DNA from: Alistipes sp. CAG:831
GTDB lineage: Bacteria > Bacteroidota > Bacteroidia > Bacteroidales > UBA932
Direction of reading: 5' to 3'
NCBI GenBank assembly: GCA_000432775.1
Contig: HF990379.1
Coordinates: 1-34,197, forward strand
Length of the DNA stretch: 34,197 nucleotides
Both the position numbers and the translations under genes were made by a program. The notes beneath the pieces are model-generated. The model was not told where the DNA came from. It ran no database searches and worked only from the letters and a program-made list of their open reading frames with translations. Numbering within the stretch: position 1 is the stretch's first letter; the number at the start of each line of letters is the position of its first letter. Shown in pieces: positions 33,726-34,197 of the stretch.

Positions 33726-33974
33726 TCTTCTTCGGGAGGAGTCGTGTTTCCCGCCTTTGCCCCACTCCTTCGGAAGGAGTCGTGTTTTCCGCCTTTGCCC
33801 CACTCCTTCGGAAGGAGTCTTGTTTTCCGCCTTTGCCCTACTCCTTCGGAAGGAGTATGGGGCTCGCCCTCTCGCTACGGATACCCAGAGAACCGATTTC
33901 GCCGTAAACTTTCTCTGCACTCCTTCCGAAGGAGTGCAGCATTCCCGCGAAATCCCTACTCCTTTCGAAGGAGT
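33726..33974. repeat. Array of six 17-bp palindromes, 38-39 bp period
   Basis: ACTCCTTCGGAAGGAGT or a variant occurs at 33726 (degenerate), 33764, 33802, 33840, 33919 (reverse orientation) and 33958 (variant). The first four are exactly 38 bp apart with nearly identical linkers (GTGTTTTCCGCCTTTGCCC). The step from 33840 to 33919 is 79 bp, about two periods, as if one palindrome were lost. The copy at 33919 extends to 12-bp arms (33915-33939). A second, weaker repeat follows two of the palindromes: TCGCTACGGATACCCAGAGA near 33873 and TCGCCACGGACATCCGAGAG near 33990. Confidence 0.9.
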
Positions 33975-34197
33975 AAGGAACGCGCACCTTCGCCACGGAC
34001 ATCCGAGAGGCCATTCAGAGACCGTTATTCCGTCCGCCTCATACCACAGCGGCATCGATTCCCGCGATTCGGTGCCGTTGCGGTCAGTCTGATATCCAGT
34101 GCGTAAGCCGCTGCAGTTACCATGAGCAACATGTGAGGTCTTCAGACCTATGAGCCCGTGAGTCCGTAGGCCCAGTTGCAAAGGTGAACCGTTTTCC

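Larger units (their letters stand above)
33518..34197. other. Non-coding region upstream of pdxS
   Basis: I see no real protein gene in these 680 bp. It holds the pdxS leader and promoter (AT-rich, to about 33600), then a GC-richer stretch with the palindrome array (33726-33974) and a related degenerate unit to about 34022. The last 100 bp contain a short hairpin AGGTCT/AGACCT near 34135-34148 and nothing else I recognise. Confidence 0.6.

Noticed and set aside
33726..33974. CRISPR array
   Set aside because: Spacers are near-identical, the repeat is only 17 bp and variable, and no cas gene is present.
33648..34181. Open reading frame of 177 codons on the minus strand with recurring TPSEGV/TPSKGV peptides
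   Set aside because: The peptide repeats are the translation of the palindrome array; overlapping frames on the other strand are equally open, and there is no family similarity.

Overview
The window comes from a bacterium of the phylum Bacteroidota, most likely order Bacteroidales; the fairly GC-rich coding DNA would suit a Rikenellaceae/Alistipes-like gut organism, but the genus is inference. Evidence: repeated Bacteroidota-type promoters (TTTG, about 20 bp, TAnnTTTG), a fused MurF-alanine racemase, a BT_3928-type DoxX membrane protein, a DUF5683 protein next to ParAB, an M64 peptidase, a helix-hairpin-helix/outer-membrane barrel protein, and few strong Shine-Dalgarno sites.

Layout. 1-3.5 kb, minus: purB, a secreted M64 metallopeptidase and a HAD nucleotidase, closely packed. 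3.5-7.65 kb, plus: tmk, a BT_3928-like protein, and the permease and ATPase of a FecCD/BtuCD-type importer. 7.64-8.8 kb, minus: the matching substrate-binding lipoprotein, whose C-terminus is displaced by one extra base in a G5 run. 8.9-9.8 kb, plus: a cation diffusion facilitator. 9.8-11 kb, minus: hpt-adk, divergent from purE and a HhH/barrel protein (11.06-13.56 kb). 13.5-17.9 kb, minus: parA-parB-DUF5683-lytic transglycosylase, divergent from a lipid kinase and a 7TM AraC-type regulator (18-20 kb). 20.0-20.6 kb has no convincing protein but holds a consensus minus-strand promoter, a near-perfect 19-bp hairpin and several inverted repeats. 20.6-22.7 kb: priA. 22.7-23.2 kb: a MITE-like inverted-repeat element. 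Then tRNA-Phe, a class I glutamine amidotransferase-like lipoprotein, MATE and murF-alr. 28.2-33.5 kb, minus: pyridoxal kinase, Cof-type HAD, an AGCS symporter, GNAT, and pdxT-pdxS. The right edge (33.6-34.2 kb) is a palindromic repeat array.

How the genes fit. Three themes recur: nucleotide metabolism (purB, tmk, adk, hpt, purE), envelope growth (MurF-Alr, lytic transglycosylase, MATE, barrel protein) and vitamin B6 (PdxST synthase, pyridoxal kinase, and the PLP-dependent Alr domain on the facing strand). I did not find a complete novel system. The best candidates for something undescribed are non-coding: the palindrome array at 33.7-34.0 kb, the probable small transcription unit at 20.04-20.47 kb, and the inverted-repeat element at 22.90-23.06 kb.
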